A DNA stretch of 57,357 bases from Cerasibacillus terrae (GTDB lineage: Bacteria; Bacillota; Bacilli; Bacillales; Amphibacillaceae). The stretch is from positions 1-57,357 of the forward strand of contig NZ_VDUW01000014.1 in assembly GCF_008039555.1 (NCBI RefSeq). The letters are read 5' to 3'. The position numbers were made by a program, and so were the translations under genes. This document shows, one piece after another, positions 8,557 through 17,848 of the stretch. The notes under the pieces are model-generated. The model worked only from the letters and a program-made list of their open reading frames with translations. It searched no databases and was not told the origin of the DNA. The stretch's first letter is position 1. Every line of letters begins with the position of its first letter.

Positions 8557-9696
8557 CTACCCCATTATTCCTCGTAATTTTGTTATGATTCGTTTCATTG
8601 TATGAATAAATGTATCAATTTCTTCTTTTGTTTGTTCGTAAGACAGACTAACTCTTAATGCTGATGTCGCATTTTCATCATCTTTTCCACATGCAGCGAC
8701 AATCCTACTATAATCAGATTGCTTTGAAGAACAAGCTGATTTTGTAGAAATATAAATTTCTTCAGAAGCCAAAGCGTGAATCAATACTTCTGGTTTTAAA
8801 CCTGGTAGAGAAAAATTCATAATATGCGGTGCTGCATTTTTAGGCGTATTAATGAAAACCCCTTCTATTTTTTCCAATTCTTGTCGTAATAATTGATGTA
8901 ATTGGAACAGATACCTATTTTTTTCTTTCTCTTTTTCTTTTATTAAGCGCATAGCTTTTGTCATGGACACCGCTCCTGCCACATTCTCCGTTCCTGCTCT
9001 GAATCCTTCTCCTTGTTCTCCACCATGAAATAAAGGAAATAAAGAAACACGGCTTTGTTTATAAAGAATTCCATTCCCTTTCAGTCCATGTATTTTATGT
9101 GCTGATATCGTATATAAGTCGATATGGCTTTCTTTTATATTCAAAGGAACCTTACCAAAACCTTGTACATCATCAACATGAAAAATAACTTTTGGATATT
9201 TTCTTAAACGCTCACCAATTTCTTGAACCGGTTGTATAGATCCAATTTCATTATTAACATGCATTACGGATATGAGAATGGTGTCATCACGAATTGCTTG
9301 TTCAATCATCTCAGGTGATACTATTCCATCCTGATTTACAGGAATGTATGTAATTTCGAAGCCTAATTTTTCTAAAGCAAGACATGTATTATATACGGAC
9401 GGATGTTCAATTATTGTTGTAATAATATGTTTCCCCCGTTTTTGGTGTTCTAAGGCAACTCCTTTTATAGCTAGATTATTTCCTTCTGTTCCACTTGCTG
9501 TAAATATAATCTCCTCTGGTAAAACACGTAATATTTTTGCTGCTTGTTTTTTAGCAGTTAAAAGCAATTGTTCGGCTTCTCCACCAAGTGGATGAATGGA
9601 AGACGGGTTTGCATAAAAGGACGTTGATACTTGTTGAAAACTGTGAAGTACATCTGGATGTGGCTTTGTAGTTGCACTATTATCTAAGTAAATCAT
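8557..9696 (-). CDS. nifZ: cysteine desulfurase (NifS/NifZ family)
   Basis: The 379-residue PLP enzyme removes sulfur from cysteine as a persulfide. 'YLDNSATT' opens the protein, 'SAHKIHGLKG' carries the PLP lysine near residue 200, and 'STKSACSS' near 320 carries the catalytic Cys. Adjacency to thiI, with zero spacing, indicates dedication to tRNA thiolation, as for B. subtilis NifZ. AAGGAGG precedes the ATG. A hairpin at 9731-9770 separates it from ezrA, so it probably has its own promoter or relies on read-through. Confidence 0.96.
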   Translation of the reverse strand: MIYLDNSATTKPHPDVLHSFQQVSTSFYANPSSIHPLGGEAEQLLLTAKKQAAKILRVLPEEIIFTASGTEGNNLAIKGVALEHQKRGKHIITTIIEHPSVYNTCLALEKLGFEITYIPVNQDGIVSPEMIEQAIRDDTILISVMHVNNEIGSIQPVQEIGERLRKYPKVIFHVDDVQGFGKVPLNIKESHIDLYTISAHKIHGLKGNGILYKQSRVSLFPLFHGGEQGEGFRAGTENVAGAVSMTKAMRLIKEKEKEKNRYLFQLHQLLRQELEKIEGVFINTPKNAAPHIMNFSLPGLKPEVLIHALASEEIYISTKSACSSKQSDYSRIVAACGKDDENATSALRVSLSYEQTKEEIDTFIHTMKRIITKLRGIMG

Positions 9697-9730
9697 TGCG
9701 TAGCCTCCTTAAGTCTAAGAAATCAAAACA

Positions 9731-9770
9731 GAAGGCTGACTATGGAAAAAAATTCCATAAGACAGCCTTC
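9731..9770 (-). terminator. hairpin between ezrA and nifZ
   Basis: Near-perfect stem with the arm GAAGGCTG and a hexa-A loop, 53 bases beyond the ezrA stop. On the minus strand the tail is TGTTTTG, a weaker U-tract, so termination may be partial and allow read-through into nifZ-thiI. Confidence 0.6.
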
Positions 9771-9822
9771 ATCAACGTTTCATGATTGAATCATACCATG
9801 AAAATCATGCAGTGAAAATATT

Positions 9823-11511
9823 TTACACAATGGATTGTAATTCTTCAATTCGTTTTAATGCACCAGGTTCCACTTCTTCAACCGCTTTTGCCGCTTCTTC
9901 TAAAGCAGCTTCATATTCATACTTTCTGAATAATTGTTCTGCTTCAGCCAACTTTCTAGCTAAAATTGGATATCGACTCCGATAACGATTGGCATATTGA
10001 ATGACTTGCTCTGTTAAATAAGCCTGATCCAACATGAAGTTTGTTTGTTCTAAAAGATACTCTGTAGCAGTCTTGGCTTCACCCAAAGCTTTTTGAACTT
10101 CTGTCATATCAAGTGGTTGTTTTTCTAATACGTGTAGGACATAATCGTTTTTTTCTTTGGTGTCTTCTAGTATATCTAAAATAAAGTTCGGAATACCTGG
10201 AATATTACTTTTTGCTAACTTACGATATGTATCTTGACTTTTTTGACGCATTTGGAGGAGCTCTTCTTTTGCCTCTAATTCATCACGCCGTAGATTTTGC
10301 AAGTCCTTTTTAAATGCAATATGTTCTTCCTTTATTTCTTCTAATTGTTGCCATTCTTTTTCCAGACGCTCTCGCATCTCAATATATGTCCCTTTTTCAT
10401 TTTCCAATGCGTTAGAAATTTTCTCATATTGTGCTTGTAGATGATCGATTGTTTTTTCAATGGACATATATTTTTCCATATCACCATCATCCAGGTAATA
10501 GGTCTGTTTCAAGTAATCCACTTCTGTTTTGGTTTCAGAAAAAGTAGCTGCAACCTCTTCAAGTGCCTTCTGATAACTTGGAACATGTGATTCAACATAA
10601 TTCTTAGCAATAGCTTCTTTCTCTAATACATCATAAATTTCTTTTATTCGTTCATCTATTTCCGAAATCATTTGCCTACTCTCATCTATCTCCCCTTTTT
10701 CAAGGGCCAGTACACCATCGTGAAGACGTTTTTGAGATTGTTTAATTTCTTCTTCAAAATTAAATTGTTTAATCGGATATCCATCTTCTATCATTTCCTG
10801 AACACCAGCCAGGAGTTCATTTAATTCACTTGGAAGTTGATCTTTACATGCTTTATATAAATCCGGAAATTCTTCTAATTTTTTTTCAACGGTCGCCAAT
10901 GCTTCTTTCAATCCATCTACAAGTTCTTTTGCTTCTAAGTAATTTCCAGACTGGACAAGTTCATGATATGTAGCAATACCATCTTCCGATTGTTTCAATT
11001 CTTTTTCAAACCATTGATCGGCCTTTCCATATTGATACCGCTTCTGCGAAATGACTTTTTGTAGTTTTTTAAGAGTGGGCTCCATTTGTTCTATTTCTTC
11101 CCGATTTTCCTTTTCAGTGTCTATCAATTGGTCTAATTCTACCAAAATATTTTCAATATCTTTTTCAACTGATTGTAATCGTTCATCTGTATTTTCGATG
11201 ACTTTTTTTGCTGTTGGGAATCGATAACGATCAGATGCCTCTTCCGCTTCAAATAACGCTTCTTCCACATCTGATAAATCCTTTGTTACAATTGTTTCCC
11301 AACGTTCTTTCCATTCTTCAAATTTTTCTTGTGTTTCCCCAGAAAGATTCAATTTTTTAATACGTGCTATTTGCCCTGCGACATTCCGATTCATAATGTC
11401 TAATTTCCAACTTTCCTGTCGGTCAACTTCATCATACATTCGCTTTCGAAAAATTAATCCAGTAATTAAAATAATAATAATTAGTAATATCGCGATGATG
11501 ATATATATCAT
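9823..11511 (-). CDS. ezrA: septation ring formation regulator EzrA
   Basis: A 562-residue protein with a single N-terminal membrane helix (about residues 2-22, Ile-rich) and a long spectrin-like coiled-coil cytoplasmic part, the known build and length of EzrA. It binds FtsZ, limits Z rings to mid-cell and helps bring PBP1 to the septum. The start has AGGAGG. Position next to the cysteine desulfurase and refZ is as in B. subtilis. Confidence 0.97.
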   Translation of the reverse strand: MIYIIIAILLIIIILITGLIFRKRMYDEVDRQESWKLDIMNRNVAGQIARIKKLNLSGETQEKFEEWKERWETIVTKDLSDVEEALFEAEEASDRYRFPTAKKVIENTDERLQSVEKDIENILVELDQLIDTEKENREEIEQMEPTLKKLQKVISQKRYQYGKADQWFEKELKQSEDGIATYHELVQSGNYLEAKELVDGLKEALATVEKKLEEFPDLYKACKDQLPSELNELLAGVQEMIEDGYPIKQFNFEEEIKQSQKRLHDGVLALEKGEIDESRQMISEIDERIKEIYDVLEKEAIAKNYVESHVPSYQKALEEVAATFSETKTEVDYLKQTYYLDDGDMEKYMSIEKTIDHLQAQYEKISNALENEKGTYIEMRERLEKEWQQLEEIKEEHIAFKKDLQNLRRDELEAKEELLQMRQKSQDTYRKLAKSNIPGIPNFILDILEDTKEKNDYVLHVLEKQPLDMTEVQKALGEAKTATEYLLEQTNFMLDQAYLTEQVIQYANRYRSRYPILARKLAEAEQLFRKYEYEAALEEAAKAVEEVEPGALKRIEELQSIV

Positions 11512-11623
11512 ACAAAACCTCCTAGCTAGCTATCCCTTGTAAGAGGATCTTTACTTATTTTCCATTTATTACATATATGTACTAAAAAATGTAATTTCCT
11601 TTTAAAATATCACTATATAATTA

Positions 11624-11632
11624 ATAATACCA
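11624..11632 (-). promoter_or_regulatory. possible extended -10 element for ezrA
   Basis: On the minus strand TGGTATTAT fits an extended -10 box about 110 bases upstream of ezrA. No good -35 box is visible. Confidence 0.3.
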
Positions 11633-11690
11633 TGTTTTGACGGTTTTTGGCTAAAATTTACTTCTTTTTATTTGGAATTTCAACATTTTT

Positions 11691-12296
11691 CTATGCTTCA
11701 ATCACGGAATCTATCCATTTATATATAACACTCACATAGTTTTCAGTAAAATAATCCTTCCCCGTCACACCAATTGCTTGACTTTTCAATTCACTATGAA
11801 GAAGATAAGGCGTAGAGAACATTCCAAGTAATTGCATAAATAAAAATGGATGTTCTTTCTTAGAAATACTTTTTTCCTCAAGAATGGTATAAAATATTTT
11901 TTTAATATAAAAACTTTCTTTTGCCAAATATGTAACAACCATTTCTCTAACAAAAATAGAGTCAAATGCAAGTTCACGATAAATAAAACAAGATAATTGT
12001 TCATACTCTTGTTTAAATTGAATAATGGTTCGAATTAATTTCTTTAGACGTTCCACTGCAGGTAAGTTTCTTGTTTTAAAAAACGCTGCTTCTAGTACAG
12101 CTAAATAATCTTCAAAATAAGAAGTAACAGTATGTTCTAGTAAACCTTGTTTTCCTTTAAAATAATAACTAATTGCTGATAAATTGACATCTGCTTCTTT
12201 TGCAATATCGCGAACAGATGTTCCTTGGAATCCTTTTTGATAAAATAAAGAAGATGCAATTCTCGTTATCTTTTGTTTTGTTGGCTCACTATTCAT
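11691..12296 (-). CDS. refZ: TetR-family regulator RefZ
   Basis: The 201-residue protein has an N-terminal TetR helix-turn-helix (about residues 8-55, 'GTSVRDIAKEADVNLSAISYYF') and a divergent ligand domain. Size and the position next to ezrA match RefZ (YttP), which binds palindromic sites near the origin and displaces Z rings during sporulation. GAGGAG precedes the ATG. An inverted-repeat cluster just upstream (12312-12353) could be its own operator. Confidence 0.9.
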   Translation of the reverse strand: MNSEPTKQKITRIASSLFYQKGFQGTSVRDIAKEADVNLSAISYYFKGKQGLLEHTVTSYFEDYLAVLEAAFFKTRNLPAVERLKKLIRTIIQFKQEYEQLSCFIYRELAFDSIFVREMVVTYLAKESFYIKKIFYTILEEKSISKKEHPFLFMQLLGMFSTPYLLHSELKSQAIGVTGKDYFTENYVSVIYKWIDSVIEA

Positions 12297-12311
12297 CTTT
12301 TTTCAACTCCT

Positions 12312-12353
12312 CGTATGCTAGAATATGTTAGATCCCCTTAGTTCTAACATACG
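12312..12353. promoter_or_regulatory. inverted-repeat cluster upstream of refZ
   Basis: CGTATGCTAGA (12312-12322) and ATATGTTAGA (12323-12332) are near-identical tandem half-sites, opposed by TCTAACATACG (12343-12353). The 9-bp arms 12324-12332 and 12343-12351 are perfect inverted repeats. It lies between the divergent genes refZ and ytsP and suits a dimeric regulator such as RefZ itself. Confidence 0.5.
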
Positions 12354-12449
12354 ACAATAAAAGCAACATCTCCTGCATCTAAATGTCGACAAAAAATTTA
12401 AAAGGATCATATTTTGTCAAAATAAAAAGAAAAGAAAGGATGTTTACAT

Positions 12450-12932
12450 ATGTTTCAAACAGTTAATTATTCAGGTGACATACATAAGGATTATGATTCT
12501 TTATTCCAGCAATTACAGGCATTAATACACGATGAAAAAGATCATATAGCTAATCTAGCAAATGCAGCTGCCTTATTAAATCAGTTTTTAGAAGAAATTA
12601 ATTGGGTTGGTTTTTATTTATGGAAAGAAAATGGACTTGTCCTAGGACCATTTCAAGGATTACCTGCTTGTATCCGCATCCCCTATGGAAAAGGTGTTTG
12701 TGGGACAGCTATAAAAAAAAGACAAACCATCAGGGTTAATGATGTGAATCATTTCCCAGGCCATATTGCTTGTGACAATCGAAGTCAATCTGAAATTGTT
12801 ATTCCAATCATTATAAAAGATGAAATTTATGGTGTGTTAGATATTGATAGTCCAATTAAAAACCGCTTTCATGATATAGATCAAGTTTACTTAGAAAAAT
12901 TCATCAAGATTTTAAAGGGGGCACTTCTATAA
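12450..12932 (+). CDS. ytsP: GAF-domain free methionine-(R)-sulfoxide reductase, YtsP
   Basis: This 160-residue single GAF domain keeps all three cysteines of the free-Met-(R)-sulfoxide reductase family: C74, C84 (in GKGVCG) and C108 (in FPGHIACD). It should reduce free methionine sulfoxide with thioredoxin-type electrons in the cytoplasm. Start ATG follows GAAAGGATG. The gene is divergent from refZ and convergent with dgcP; its stop codon sits inside the shared terminator. Confidence 0.95.
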   Translation: MFQTVNYSGDIHKDYDSLFQQLQALIHDEKDHIANLANAAALLNQFLEEINWVGFYLWKENGLVLGPFQGLPACIRIPYGKGVCGTAIKKRQTIRVNDVNHFPGHIACDNRSQSEIVIPIIIKDEIYGVLDIDSPIKNRFHDIDQVYLEKFIKILKGALL

Positions 12933-12967
12933 AAAGATGGTGTTTATATATCAAACACCATCTTTTT
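12931..12967. terminator. bidirectional terminator between ytsP and dgcP
   Basis: Perfect 15-bp stem (12931-12945 with 12953-12967) with A and T tails on both sides. The stop codons of both convergent genes lie at its outer edges (12930-12932 and 12966-12968). Confidence 0.9.
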
Positions 12968-14780
12968 ATAGAATGGATTTCATGATCACACAATTCTTTC
13001 CAGAATTTTTTGCTTCATATAAAGCTTGATCTGTACGGATGAATAATTCGACTACCGATTTAGGAATCGCATCATTCCATGCCGAAACTCCAGCAGAAAC
13101 TGTAATTTGTGGATTTGTGTCCATTTCTACTTCCCTACTAATTCTTTTTGCTATTTCTACACCCTTTTCCTCCAACACTCCAGGTAAATATACAGCTAGT
13201 TCTTCTCCACCCCAACGTGCCGCAATATCTTCCGTTCTTGTATTTCTTTGGATAATGTTTGCCACTTGTTTTAATACTTTATCACCTATGTGGTGCCCAA
13301 ATGTATCATTTATTTTTTTAAAATCATCGATATCGAATAATATTAATGTCCCCTGCCCTCGTGTTTTCATATGTTTATGTATCTGTTTATCTAAATGGTT
13401 TCGTGTGTACAATTTTGTTACATAATCTGTTTTCACTGTTTGTTTCAATTGTTTCATTAAAAATGCATTTAAAATAGATAAAGTAGAATGCATAATAAGA
13501 GATTGTATTGTCTTAAAATTTTCAAATGTGAAGTAGTTTGGTTCCTCGTGTAAAATAATGACCGACCCATACGTAAAAACATCATGTTTCATCGGGATTA
13601 TCATAACCGAACGATATGGAATGCCATCTATTAAGTTGAAATCACCAGCAAAAAAAGGTTCTTGTTCATTTCTATGTGTTAAATAATGGGCGAGGACCTG
13701 TCCTTCTTTCGTATGAAAATAAGGGGTACTTTCTTCTAACACGGATGGCTCCGTTTCCCCGATTTTAACAAAGCCTAATTCAGAACAATCGCATATACTC
13801 ATTACCTTCTTTCTAACGATTCTAATAATTTCCTCTAATTTCATATTTGAATTTAGCATTTTAGATGTTTCGTTTATCAATTTCAAACTCTCTATTTGCT
13901 CGTTTGAACTTTGATACAATGCAACATTTTCAATTGCCTTTCCTGTAAAGCTTGCTAATTGTGATATAAAATCAAGTTCATGTTTAGGAAAATTAATAGC
14001 ATCATTCGTCTCAACTTCTAACACACCATAGATAGCCTGTTTTCCTTCTAATGGCACATATAGTTTCAAACGTTCTTGATATTTATCTATTTCTATTTGG
14101 GGCTCTCCCGTTAAAAATGCGGTCATACTCAAATGATACCCAAATTTCCCACTAAAATTTAACAATTTAATCGGTAATGATGGATCAACTTTATATTCTT
14201 GAGACAATAAAACATTGAATTTAAAATTTGGATAGAGGTTCTGGATAGAGGTTAAAAGTTCTTCTAATATATTACTTTTGTCTACTTTTGAAAATAATCT
14301 AGAAGAAAAGGAGTTGGCAAACTTCATCCTATTCTGTTTTATCTTCATCTGATGATAAGTATGTAATAGTTTAAATAGTTTTTCTGATTCTTTTTGAATG
14401 ATTGACATATGTAGTTCATCCAATGTATTTCTGGTTTCTGTACAACTGATAATATATCCAAATGCTTTTTCTCCAATGTTTATTGGGATGATTATATTTC
14501 CTTTATCTATTTGAAATGGTATTTTTTTCTGAAATTCAGATAGAGGAATAGTTTCTTGTAAAGATGTTACTCGATATTTCGGATAAACAGTCATTCGTTT
14601 ATATTGATTATTCCATTCGTCTAAAATATATATCGCTATCTGTTTGTGTTGTAGGATATCAACTAATTGTCTTGATATGTCTAATAACATCTTTTTATTT
14701 ATACTCAGGGAATTATTATTTGTTATAATGTCAAAAAATATATTTTTTAATTTCATCTGGAGTACTGATTGTTCATTCAT
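12966..14780 (-). CDS. dgcP: GAF-GGDEF diguanylate cyclase DgcP (YtrP)
   Basis: A 604-residue cytoplasmic protein with GAF-like sensor regions (about residues 30-440) and a C-terminal GGDEF domain. The active site reads GGEEL (about 524), preceded by 'FDIDDFKKINDTFGH'. The inhibitory I-site RTED lies five residues before it, so feedback by c-di-GMP is expected. It makes c-di-GMP, controlling motility and biofilm. B. subtilis DgcP is slightly shorter (about 577). AGGTGAT precedes the ATG. Confidence 0.94.
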   Translation of the reverse strand: MNEQSVLQMKLKNIFFDIITNNNSLSINKKMLLDISRQLVDILQHKQIAIYILDEWNNQYKRMTVYPKYRVTSLQETIPLSEFQKKIPFQIDKGNIIIPINIGEKAFGYIISCTETRNTLDELHMSIIQKESEKLFKLLHTYHQMKIKQNRMKFANSFSSRLFSKVDKSNILEELLTSIQNLYPNFKFNVLLSQEYKVDPSLPIKLLNFSGKFGYHLSMTAFLTGEPQIEIDKYQERLKLYVPLEGKQAIYGVLEVETNDAINFPKHELDFISQLASFTGKAIENVALYQSSNEQIESLKLINETSKMLNSNMKLEEIIRIVRKKVMSICDCSELGFVKIGETEPSVLEESTPYFHTKEGQVLAHYLTHRNEQEPFFAGDFNLIDGIPYRSVMIIPMKHDVFTYGSVIILHEEPNYFTFENFKTIQSLIMHSTLSILNAFLMKQLKQTVKTDYVTKLYTRNHLDKQIHKHMKTRGQGTLILFDIDDFKKINDTFGHHIGDKVLKQVANIIQRNTRTEDIAARWGGEELAVYLPGVLEEKGVEIAKRISREVEMDTNPQITVSAGVSAWNDAIPKSVVELFIRTDQALYEAKNSGKNCVIMKSIL

Positions 14781-14906
14781 ATTAAGATCACCTAATCAGA
14801 AGGACTTATTGTATAGTTCTTTATAACTACTATATGAATATTATTATAACAGATATAGTCATTTACTCCTATTTTTATGTATGGTTATCTTTCATATATG
14901 TTTTTG

Positions 14907-14935
14907 TTGACTTACTTCTAAAAAAAATATATACT
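14907..14935 (+). promoter_or_regulatory. sigma-A promoter of rpsD
   Basis: TTGACT (14907-14912), 17-base spacer, TATACT (14930-14935). Transcription would begin near 14942 and produce the S4 leader. Confidence 0.85.
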
Positions 14936-14941
14936 AGACTT

Positions 14942-15117
14942 TGTGTAAAATAATAAGTAGCCTAAGTGAACCGCCGCTTGCAAGTATTTTATTCCTCAAA
15001 AAGAGGTGTATCGTGTAACCCTCAGCTGCTGGGGCGATGGTGCATGAAAATAAAATACACAACGGATTGGGGCACGCTCCGTTTATTTTATGCAAATAAA
15101 CTACAAGGAGGAAATGT
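14942..15117 (+). promoter_or_regulatory. ribosomal protein S4 leader (Firmicutes type)
   Basis: About 175 bases between the promoter and the rpsD start hold several conserved-looking stems: a TAAGTAGCC...CCGCCGCTTGC opening, an AAATA-rich long pairing (around 14983 with 15047) and a GGGGCACGCTCCG region, ending at AAGGAGG. In B. subtilis S4 binds this leader and represses its own translation. Boundaries are estimates from the promoter and start codon. Confidence 0.75.
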
Positions 15118-15120
15118 CCT

Positions 15121-15723
15121 ATGTCACGATATACAGGTCCAATTTGGAAAAAATCACGTCGTTTTGGCATTTCACTAACAGGAACAGGTAAAGAATTAGA
15201 TAAACGTCCTTATGCACCAGGACAACATGGTGCAAACCAACGCAGAAAGCTATCTGAGTATGGCTTACAGCTTCAAGAAAAACAAAAATTACGTTTTATG
15301 TACGGTTTAAATGAGCGTCAATTCCGTAATTTGTTTGACCGTGCAGGAAAAATGAAAGGTGTTCACGGTGAAAACTTCATGGTTCTTCTTGAATCACGTC
15401 TAGACAACCTTGTTTACCGTCTTGGCTTTGCACGTACACGTCGCCAAGCACGCCAATTAGTAAACCACGGTCATATTACAGTTGATGGGCAACGTACAAA
15501 TATTCCATCATACTCTGTAAAAATTGGTCAAACAATTGGTCTACGTGAAAAATCTAAAAACCTAGATATTATTAAAGAATCTATCGAAGTAAACAACTTT
15601 GTACCTGAGTACCTCACATTTGATGAAAACAATCTAGAAGGTTCGTACACAAGACGTCCAGAACGTGCTGAATTACCAGCTGAAATTAACGAGTCTCTAA
15701 TCGTTGAGTTCTACTCTCGTTAA
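15121..15723 (+). CDS. rpsD: 30S ribosomal protein S4
   Basis: The 200-residue S4 protein starts the assembly of the 30S subunit body and binds the leader of its own mRNA. It begins '[14 protein letters not shown]', contains 'RPYAPGQHG', an S4 domain at about 93-150 ('[27 protein letters not shown]') and ends '[10 protein letters not shown]'. There are no cysteines, as in the zinc-free form. AAGGAGG precedes the start. As in Bacillus it is a lone gene outside the main ribosomal operons. Confidence 0.99.
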   Translation: MSRYTGPIWKKSRRFGISLTGTGKELDKRPYAPGQHGANQRRKLSEYGLQLQEKQKLRFMYGLNERQFRNLFDRAGKMKGVHGENFMVLLESRLDNLVYRLGFARTRRQARQLVNHGHITVDGQRTNIPSYSVKIGQTIGLREKSKNLDIIKESIEVNNFVPEYLTFDENNLEGSYTRRPERAELPAEINESLIVEFYSR

Positions 15724-15751
15724 TAAAGTTGCTTAATTGAATTCAGTATTT

Positions 15752-15795
15752 AAAGTCCCCAAAACCTTTATAAATAGGGTTTTGAGGACTTTTCT
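15752..15795 (+). terminator. terminator after rpsD
   Basis: Stem AAGTCC-CAAAACC with GGTTTTGAGGACTT (one G-U pair), followed by TTTTCTT on the plus strand. Confidence 0.85.
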
Positions 15796-15818
15796 TATTC
15801 CAGTTTTGTAAATAAAAC

Positions 15819-16244
15819 TCAATTCCTAATAGAGTCATTTAATTTCCTGTAAATGGATAATAGTTGTTGTTGTTCCTCAGCTGTTAATTTATCAAACAAA
15901 TTTTTACGAAGTGTTTTTCCCTCTTCATTTGCTTTTTTGACCAAATCGAGTCCCTTATCAGTGATAGCTAAATAAATAATTCTACGATCATCATCGTCTG
16001 CAAGTCGAGTGGCTAACTTTTTTTGCACGAGTTTTTCTGATAAGTGAGTTAAAGTTGGAGGAGTCAACCCTAAGGTTCTCGCGATATCTGATGGACGACT
16101 TTTTCCGTTATCCTTAAGGTGGCTAAGCACAAGAATATGAGAAATACCAAGGCTTTCATTGAACATTTTATTCCATTGAATAATTAAATAGTTCGTGACC
16201 TGATCCATGGAATGAATAAGTCCAAAAATGTTTTTTTCTTTCAT
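15819..16244 (-). CDS. MarR-family transcriptional regulator
   Basis: A 141-residue winged-helix repressor with helices 'RPSDIARTLGLTPPTLTHLSEKLV' (recognition) and the wing 'ADDDDRRIIYLAITDKG'. It lacks cysteines, so a thiol-based switch is unlikely; a small ligand is more probable. It lies downstream of two dehydrogenase genes in the same direction, separated by a terminator, and is the likely regulator of the operator at their promoter (17849-17875). GTAGGGG precedes the ATG. The effector is unknown. Confidence 0.92.
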   Translation of the reverse strand: MKEKNIFGLIHSMDQVTNYLIIQWNKMFNESLGISHILVLSHLKDNGKSRPSDIARTLGLTPPTLTHLSEKLVQKKLATRLADDDDRRIIYLAITDKGLDLVKKANEEGKTLRKNLFDKLTAEEQQQLLSIYRKLNDSIRN

Positions 16245-16272
16245 ATACGTATACCCCTACTTTCTATAATTG

Positions 16273-16297
16273 AAAAGCCCCTTGGATTATAGGGGCC
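16273..16297 (-). terminator. terminator after the dehydrogenase pair
   Basis: Short GC stem (GCCCCT 16277-16282 with AGGGGC 16291-16296) followed by TTTTCAATTA on the minus strand, 20 bases past the first dehydrogenase stop. Leak-through could still supply the MarR gene. Confidence 0.65.
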
Positions 16298-16316
16298 TCA
16301 TTGAATATAGTATATT

Positions 16317-17051
16317 TTATTGAGCAGAAAATCCACCGTCAATCACCAATTCCGCACCAGTGATAAAAGAAGATTCATCAGATGCTAAGAATAACGCCGC
16401 ATTTGCAATATCTTCAGGTTGACCTAATCGTTGAAGCGGTGTTGCTTGAACCAAGCGACCGAGAAGATCTTTTGATGTTTCCAACGATTTTGTCATTGGT
16501 GTTTCAATAATCCCAGGAAAAAGTGTATTTACACGTACTCCTTGATGCCCAAAGGTTGTTGCAGCTGCTTTAGAAATAGCACGAACTGCACCTTTAGAAG
16601 CCGAATAGTGGTTAAAACCTTGCCCGATTTGTGCAGTATAAGAAGAGATATTTACAATAGATCCTTTCTTTTGTTCTGCCATATAAGGAGCAACATGTTT
16701 CATACCAGCAAAAGGACCAAAACCGTTAATAGACAGCATTTTTCCCCAGTCATCAAGATTAATTTCCTGATATTGTTTTTCCGATGAAATACCTGCATTG
16801 TTCACGAGAATATCAATTTTACCGAAATGATTGTTTACTTCCTTGGCTAGTGCTTGCCAATCTTCCTCTGAAGAAACATTTAACTTCATTCCATATACGT
16901 TTTCTTTTTGACGAACTCTTTCAAGTGCTGCCTCATTAATGTCGGCGGCAATGACGATAGCTCCTTCTTGGCTGAATAATTCAACCATACGTTCACCAAT
17001 ACCTGATGCTCCACCTGTAACTATAGCTACTTTATTATCTAACCTTCCCAT
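16317..17051 (-). CDS. short-chain dehydrogenase/reductase (first of pair)
   Basis: A 244-residue classical SDR. It has the cofactor loop TGGASGIG near residue 13, an Asp after strand two ('IAADINE') favouring NAD(H), 'NNAG', the catalytic Ser in 'NISSYTAQ', and YSASK near residue 150. The C-terminus 'ITGAELVIDGG' is typical of 3-oxoacyl-ACP-reductase-like and glucose/steroid dehydrogenases; the substrate cannot be read from the sequence. GGGAGG precedes the ATG, which is 14 bases after the upstream dehydrogenase, so the two form an operon. Confidence 0.93.
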   Translation of the reverse strand: MGRLDNKVAIVTGGASGIGERMVELFSQEGAIVIAADINEAALERVRQKENVYGMKLNVSSEEDWQALAKEVNNHFGKIDILVNNAGISSEKQYQEINLDDWGKMLSINGFGPFAGMKHVAPYMAEQKKGSIVNISSYTAQIGQGFNHYSASKGAVRAISKAAATTFGHQGVRVNTLFPGIIETPMTKSLETSKDLLGRLVQATPLQRLGQPEDIANAALFLASDESSFITGAELVIDGGFSAQ

Positions 17052-17065
17052 ACTTCATTCCTCCC

Positions 17066-17815
17066 TTAACGTAACTTAATACTTCCACCATCTACCATAA
17101 GTGTTTGTCCAGTTATATAATCCGAATCATCGCTTGCTAAAAAGACAGCTACTCTACCGATATCTTGTTCTGTGTCACCAAGCCGACGAAGTGGAATTTT
17201 ATTAATCATTGCATCGTATGATTTTGGATCGTTTTGACGCCATTGTTCAACACCAGGAGTGAGTGCAATAGGTGAGATTAAGTTGACATTAATACCGTCT
17301 GGTCCCCATTCATTCGCTGCAACTCGTGAAATTCCTCGAATAGCTTCTTTTGCCGCTGCATAAGAAGTTTGTGTAGGTTGTCCATCCAGGCCTGCTCCTG
17401 AAGCAAAGTTAATTACTTTACCCTTAGATTTTTTCAATTCAGGGTAAGCAGCTTTCATAAAATAGAAAGTTGGATAAAAACCAGTTCCAAAAGATAAATC
17501 GAAGTGATCTTCTGTTGTCTCAACGAAAGGCACCTGTCTTGATACATGTGCATTATTAACTAAAATATCTAGCTTGCCAAATTTTTTCACGACTTCATCG
17601 ACAACTTTATCGGCATTTTCTTTAATGGATATATTTTTTATAAAAAGCAAGCCTTCTGTAAATTTATTAACTTCAGCTAAAGTTTCTTTTCCTTTTTCCT
17701 CATTCACATCAACAATGGCGATATGAGCCCCTTCTTTTGCCATCGCTAGGGCTATTCCTCTGCCAATACCAGAAGCACTCCCAGTTACTATTCCGACTTT
17801 TCCTTGTAATCTCAC
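17066..17815 (-). CDS. short-chain dehydrogenase/reductase (second of pair)
   Basis: A 249-residue classical SDR with a GTG start (17813-17815) eight bases after AAAGGAG. Motifs: TGSASGIG, Asp in 'IAIVDVNEE' (NAD type), 'NNAH' where NNAG is usual, catalytic 'NFASGAG' and YAAAK, and 'ITGQTLMVDGG' at the end. It is the promoter-proximal gene of the pair and is only distantly similar to its partner, so the pair is not a recent duplication. Two successive oxidations in one pathway are possible; the substrate is unknown. Confidence 0.93.
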   Translation of the reverse strand: MRLQGKVGIVTGSASGIGRGIALAMAKEGAHIAIVDVNEEKGKETLAEVNKFTEGLLFIKNISIKENADKVVDEVVKKFGKLDILVNNAHVSRQVPFVETTEDHFDLSFGTGFYPTFYFMKAAYPELKKSKGKVINFASGAGLDGQPTQTSYAAAKEAIRGISRVAANEWGPDGINVNLISPIALTPGVEQWRQNDPKSYDAMINKIPLRRLGDTEQDIGRVAVFLASDDSDYITGQTLMVDGGSIKLR

Positions 17816-17848
17816 TTGAAAGACTCCTTTCTGTTTATATATAATTAC

